Below are positions 60,520 to 64,000 of a DNA stretch of 64,000 nt, one piece after another. The DNA lies in the NCBI RefSeq assembly GCF_036242395.1, contig NZ_CP108458.1, positions 372,001 to 436,000 of the forward strand. The letters run 5' to 3'. The position numbers and the translations under genes are program-made. The notes below the pieces were generated by a model, which did not search any database, was not told where the DNA came from, and saw nothing but the letters and a program-made list of their open reading frames with translations. The DNA comes from Kitasatospora sp. NBC_01266. Its GTDB lineage: Bacteria; Actinomycetota; Actinomycetes; Streptomycetales; Streptomycetaceae. Position 1 is the stretch's first letter. The number at the start of each line of letters is the position of its first letter.

Positions 60520-62310
60520 TTGAAGGCGATCATGCTCATGTTCGACACGCTGAACCGCCGGTACCTGCCGCCCTACGGCGCCGACGGGGTTCACGCGCCC
60601 AACTTCGAACGTCTCGGGGAGCTGAGCGCGACCTTCGACAACTGCTACGGCGGGAGCATGCCCTGCATGCCGGCCCGGCGGGAGATGCACACGGGGCGGT
60701 ACAACTTCCTGCACCGATCCTGGGGGCCGCTCGAGCCGTTCGACGACTCGGTCCCGCAGATGCTGTCGGCCGCCGGCATCCACACGCACCTGGCCACCGA
60801 TCACTACCACTACTGGCAGGACGGCGGCGCGACCTACCACAACCGTTTCAGCAGCTACGAGCTCTTCCGGGGCCAGGAGGGCGACAAGTGGAAGGGGCAG
60901 GTCGCCGACCCGCCCATGCCGCAGGCGACGGCCAGCTGGCGGGCCGGTTCCCCTGCCTGGCGCCAGGACTGGGTCAACCGGCAGCACATGCCGACCGCCG
61001 CCTCCCACCCCCAGACCCTCACCGTCGACGCCGGTCTGGAGTTCGTCCGGACCAACCACGACAGCGACCGCTGGTTCCTGCAGATCGAGTGCTTCGACCC
61101 GCACGAGCCGTTCCTCAGCTACCCCGAGCACCGCGCCCACTACCTGCACGCCTACGACGGCGACCACTTCGACTGGCCCGACTACCGGCGCGTCGCCGAG
61201 GACCAGCAGACCGTGGACCACCTGCGCGCCGAGTACTCGGCCCTGCTGACCATGTGCGACGCCTCCCTGGGAAGGGTGCTGGACGCGATGGACGCCCACC
61301 GGCTGTGGGACGACACGATGCTGATCGTCTGCACCGACCACGGCCTGCTGCTCGGCGAGCACGGCTGGTGGGGCAAGAACGTCCAGCCCTGGTACGACGA
61401 GAACATCCACACCCCGCTGTTCATCTGGGATCCCCGCACCGCCGTCCGCGGCGAGCGCCGCGCCGGCCTGGTGCAGACCATCGACCTCGGGCCCACGCTC
61501 CTGGAGTACTTCGGACTGCAGCCCACCCCTGACATGCACGGCGTGCCGCTCGCCGGCACCGTCGCCACCGACCAGGCCGTGCGCGTAGGTGCACTGTTCG
61601 GCAACCACGGGGGCCACGTCAACGTCACCGACGGCCGCTACGTCTACATGCGCGCCTGCGCGGACCCCTCCAACCAGCCGTTGGAGGAGTACACCCTGAT
61701 GCCGACCCACATGGCCTCCCGCTTCACCACCGCCGAGCTGCAGGCCGCCGAACTCGCCGAACCGCTCGCCTTCACCAAGGGCTGCCCCGTGCTGCGCATC
61801 CCCGGCGCGGCCTGGGGCAATCCCCACCACTTCGGCACCCTGCTGTTCGACCTGGAGCACGACCCCGAGCAGCAGCACCCACTGGTCGACGACGGCATCG
61901 AACTGCGCATGGCCACGCTGATGACCGAACTCATGCGCCGCAACGACGCCCCCGCCGGCCAGTTCGAGCGGATGGGACTGCCCGCCACCGGCGAGGTCGG
62001 ACCGCAGCACCTGCTGGCCCACGCGCAACGCGAACAGGTGGCCCGCTCCCACGCCCCGCTGCCGCCCCCCACAGGCTTCCGCACCGACGGGCCCGGCGTG
62101 CTGACCTCCATCGACGAACTCCTCAACGACCCGCACGGCCGTGACGTGCTGGTCGGGCACCTCCCCATGCTCGCCGCCGACGGCCTGCGCCAGATGGTCG
62201 CCCACCTCTCCCCCTACCGCCTCGCCGCGATGACACCGGCAATCAGCGCCGACCAACTGCGCAAACTGGAAGCCGATCTCAACGCCGCCGACACGGAGGT
62301 CCCCGCATGA
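60520..62310 (+). CDS. Sulfatase with CxPxR formylglycine site
   Basis: A 596-residue type I sulfatase. It begins MKAIMLMFDTLNRRYLPPYG (metal Asp), and the FGly signature is CMPARREMHTGRYN with the target Cys at residue 49. CFDPHEPF and TDHGLLLGEHGWWGKN complete the metal and substrate sites. No signal peptide is present, so it acts in the cytosol. The start is a TTG at 60520, chosen because it has AAGGGAAAGGG 6-7 nt upstream and gives the standard N-terminus; the next ATG would cut into the metal site. It overlaps the next gene by 4 nt. Confidence 0.93.
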   Translation: MKAIMLMFDTLNRRYLPPYGADGVHAPNFERLGELSATFDNCYGGSMPCMPARREMHTGRYNFLHRSWGPLEPFDDSVPQMLSAAGIHTHLATDHYHYWQDGGATYHNRFSSYELFRGQEGDKWKGQVADPPMPQATASWRAGSPAWRQDWVNRQHMPTAASHPQTLTVDAGLEFVRTNHDSDRWFLQIECFDPHEPFLSYPEHRAHYLHAYDGDHFDWPDYRRVAEDQQTVDHLRAEYSALLTMCDASLGRVLDAMDAHRLWDDTMLIVCTDHGLLLGEHGWWGKNVQPWYDENIHTPLFIWDPRTAVRGERRAGLVQTIDLGPTLLEYFGLQPTPDMHGVPLAGTVATDQAVRVGALFGNHGGHVNVTDGRYVYMRACADPSNQPLEEYTLMPTHMASRFTTAELQAAELAEPLAFTKGCPVLRIPGAAWGNPHHFGTLLFDLEHDPEQQHPLVDDGIELRMATLMTELMRRNDAPAGQFERMGLPATGEVGPQHLLAHAQREQVARSHAPLPPPTGFRTDGPGVLTSIDELLNDPHGRDVLVGHLPMLAADGLRQMVAHLSPYRLAAMTPAISADQLRKLEADLNAADTEVPA

Positions 62311-63077
62311 CCCAGCCGCACGCCGAGCACACCGAGCACACCGAGACCTTCGCCGCCGCCGACGGAACTCCCCTGCCCCTGCACGTGTTCGTCCCCCAGG
62401 GCGAGGCCAGGGCCGCCCTCCTGCTGTTCCACGGGGGCGGCTGGATGATCGGCTCGCCGGCCATGTTCTTCCCGCAGGCCAAGGCCCTGGCACAAGCCGG
62501 CATCCTCACCGCCAGCGCCGGCTACCGGCTCATCGGAGCCGGTGCCGACAACCCCCTCGACTGCATGGCCGACGCCGAAAACGCCGACCGACTCTTCCGG
62601 ACGATCGCAGCAGCCGCAGGTCTGGACTCGATCAGCGTCGGCGGCGGATCCGCAGGCGGCCAACTGGCATTCAGCCTGGCCACCTCACCCGCACGGCACT
62701 ACGACAGCCTCGTACTGTTCAACCCCGCCCTGGACGCCTGCTGCGAAGGCGCAGCCATCGCCGACCTGCTCAAGGTCACGCCCCAGCAGGCCAGGGCGTT
62801 CTCGCCACTGCACCACGTGCGCCCCGGCATGCCCCCCACCGTCATGTTCCACGGAACCGACGACCAACTCGTGCCGATCACCCTCGCCCGCCGCTTCCGC
62901 CAGCTGATGACCGACACCGGCACGGAGTGCGAACTCGTCGAATTCCCCGGCGCGGGGCACGGCTTCTTCAACCACGACCCGAACGGCAACCCCGCCTACG
63001 ACACCGTCCTCGAACGAACCCGCGCCCACCTCTTGCGGACGGCGGGAAGACAGTGCCTTCGCCATCGATCGTGCTGA
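62307..63077 (+). CDS. Alpha/beta hydrolase, HSL-type esterase
   Basis: A 256-residue esterase. HGGGW forms the oxyanion hole, the nucleophile Ser is in GGGSAGG (about residue 114), the acid in HGTDDQLVP and the His in GAGHGFFN. It is closest to the hormone-sensitive-lipase and acetylxylan-esterase-like group. The ATG overlaps the sulfatase stop (ATGA), so the two are coupled and may act on one sulfated, acylated substrate. The last residues (RQCLRHRSC) may not be original, since transposase remnants begin just after the stop. Confidence 0.88.
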   Translation: MTQPHAEHTEHTETFAAADGTPLPLHVFVPQGEARAALLLFHGGGWMIGSPAMFFPQAKALAQAGILTASAGYRLIGAGADNPLDCMADAENADRLFRTIAAAAGLDSISVGGGSAGGQLAFSLATSPARHYDSLVLFNPALDACCEGAAIADLLKVTPQQARAFSPLHHVRPGMPPTVMFHGTDDQLVPITLARRFRQLMTDTGTECELVEFPGAGHGFFNHDPNGNPAYDTVLERTRAHLLRTAGRQCLRHRSC

Positions 63078-63089
63078 TCGAAGGGGGAG

Positions 63090-63245
63090 GCGTGACGGCG
63101 ATCGCGGCGCGACGCGCGGAGCTGGACAGGCTCGAAGAGTAGCTGGCCGAGCAGCTCGATGTCCCCCCGTCGAACACGGCTTCGCCCACCTGAAGAACTG
63201 GCGGATCCTCACCAGGCTCCGCACCGACCCCGCCCACGACCAGCA
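63090..63245 (+). pseudogene. Transposase-linked remnants (right flank of island)
   Basis: First a fragment reading VTAIAARRAELDRLEE, interrupted by a stop, then AEQLD. This resembles a small coiled-coil protein common near streptomycete transposases. Then follows VEHGFAHLKNWRILTRL and RTDPA, the C-terminal end of a transposase. The latter is the inverted counterpart of the remnant at 56812-56925 and keeps the four residues lost there. Confidence 0.72.
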
Positions 63246-63328
63246 CGAGCACCCCGGAGAGCCGTCACGCCTGCCCCTCCGACCAGCACGTTCGAAGATG
63301 GCGAGGCTTCACTGAACCGCCGCCAGGC

Positions 63329-64000
63329 TCAGCGCACCCCGCAGGCCGCGAGCGCCCGGACCTGCGGCGCGGTCGGCTCGGCCGGGAAGTAGAGGTAGCA
63401 GATCCCACCGCTGCCCGAGGTCGCCACGCCTTCGGCATTCGTCCAACTGGTGCGCAGCCAGGCGTTCTCGAACTGGTGGCGCCGGTAGACGCGGCGCACC
63501 GCCTCGTCGGAGGGCGCGGCGGGATCGTTGGCGATGACGTCGCCGTCCGTGGTGAAGCCGATGACCGTCATGAGGTGTCCGGCGGTGCCGTAGCCCGCGC
63601 CGTCCAGTTCGCTCGGCAGGAAGCAGACGGAGGTGATGACCGGGATGCCGGCCAGGATCAGCGTCTCGGCGTCCGTCAGCGAGCGCAGTCGGGTGACGAC
63701 GGCCCGCAGGTCCGGGTAGGTCGCCGCGTAGGCGGCGTTGAACGGCCAGTTCCCGCAGCCCTGGTACTGGTAGTCGTAGGTGCCCCGGGCGGCCTGGCAG
63801 ACCTGCGGGTCCGGGTAGGCGGGGTCGACCCAGGCCAGGTCGGCGGGTGCGGGCGTGCGGCCCCAGTACGCGATGACCATCTGCGAGGAGGTGGGGCTGC
63901 ACCAGGCCTCACCGCCGCTGTCGTACCGCGGGTACTGGCCCTGGTGGGTCTCCTGCGAGTAGCGCGGTACGGGCAGTTCGCAGCCGGCGGCCGGGCCGGG
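63329..64000 (-). CDS. C39-like peptidase, 5' end outside the window
   Basis: The last 223 residues of a papain-fold peptidase of the C39_2 type. The catalytic Cys lies in GGEAWCSPTSSQMVIAYW (position about 63910), the His in GTAGHLMTVIGF, and the Asp/Asn in GDVIANDPAAPSDE. The gene continues beyond the right edge, so the start, any signal peptide and the N-terminal domain cannot be seen. Relatives are exported and cleave peptides or link to cell-wall metabolism. Confidence 0.88.
   Translation of the reverse strand, partial: PGPAAGCELPVPRYSQETHQGQYPRYDSGGEAWCSPTSSQMVIAYWGRTPAPADLAWVDPAYPDPQVCQAARGTYDYQYQGCGNWPFNAAYAATYPDLRAVVTRLRSLTDAETLILAGIPVITSVCFLPSELDGAGYGTAGHLMTVIGFTTDGDVIANDPAAPSDEAVRRVYRRHQFENAWLRTSWTNAEGVATSGSGGICYLYFPAEPTAPQVRALAACGVR

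Overview
The window is a high-GC actinobacterial chromosome segment. The codon third positions are almost all G or C. The gene families (WhiB, SigB-type sigma factor with partner-switching proteins, SCO6745-like and DUF6296-like proteins, LAxTG-anchored surface protein) point to Streptomyces or Kitasatospora. No rRNA, tRNA or CRISPR array was recognised by eye. About 60 genes or gene remnants are supported.

Region by region. 0-10 kb: a membrane glycosyltransferase, MscS channel, two GNAT enzymes, an alpha/beta hydrolase behind a promoter with two TetR-type operators, and a UbiX/UbiD non-oxidative aryl decarboxylase pair with a divergent double-HTH Lrp/AsnC regulator, then a WhiB protein. 10-21.4 kb: an MFS transporter followed by a signalling block. 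The block holds an RsbW-like kinase, an ANTAR-GAF-PAS-SpoIIE phosphatase, a small DUF6296-like protein, a 1346-residue soluble hybrid histidine kinase with 92-residue HAMP repeats, and the operon STAS antagonist, RsbW-like kinase, SigB-type sigma factor. It looks like osmotic/general stress control. 21.4-33.4 kb: a LysR/SDR divergent pair, a short alanyl-tRNA-synthetase-like protein, NadE, an LAFTG-anchored adhesin-like protein, a beta-helix lipoprotein, a Tat-exported DyP peroxidase and a PurO-like protein.

33.6-45 kb is the accessory part: a frameshifted ClC channel, an IS1380 transposase remnant, an intact ClC with its own MarR repressor and palindromic operator, a serine recombinase with res-like dyads and an inverted fragment of a near relative, and two IS630-type elements that share one TA dinucleotide. 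The second element carries an alpha/beta hydrolase as passenger.

45-56.7 kb holds ordinary enzymes and regulators: a secreted peptide, aminopeptidase, CYTH protein, methyltransferase, an M48-like protein with an altered zinc motif, MarR, TetR with a clear operator, an adenosine-deaminase-like protein, an S9 peptidase and a monooxygenase. 56.8-63.25 kb is bracketed by inverted remnants of one transposase. It contains an LmeA/DUF2993-like protein, a membrane protein, a truncated sulfatase, a PadR regulator, a formylglycine-generating enzyme, a full sulfatase with the CxPxR signature and an esterase. The enzyme, its sulfatase substrate and the regulator are linked through one long palindrome in the divergent promoter. 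The window ends inside a C39-like peptidase gene.
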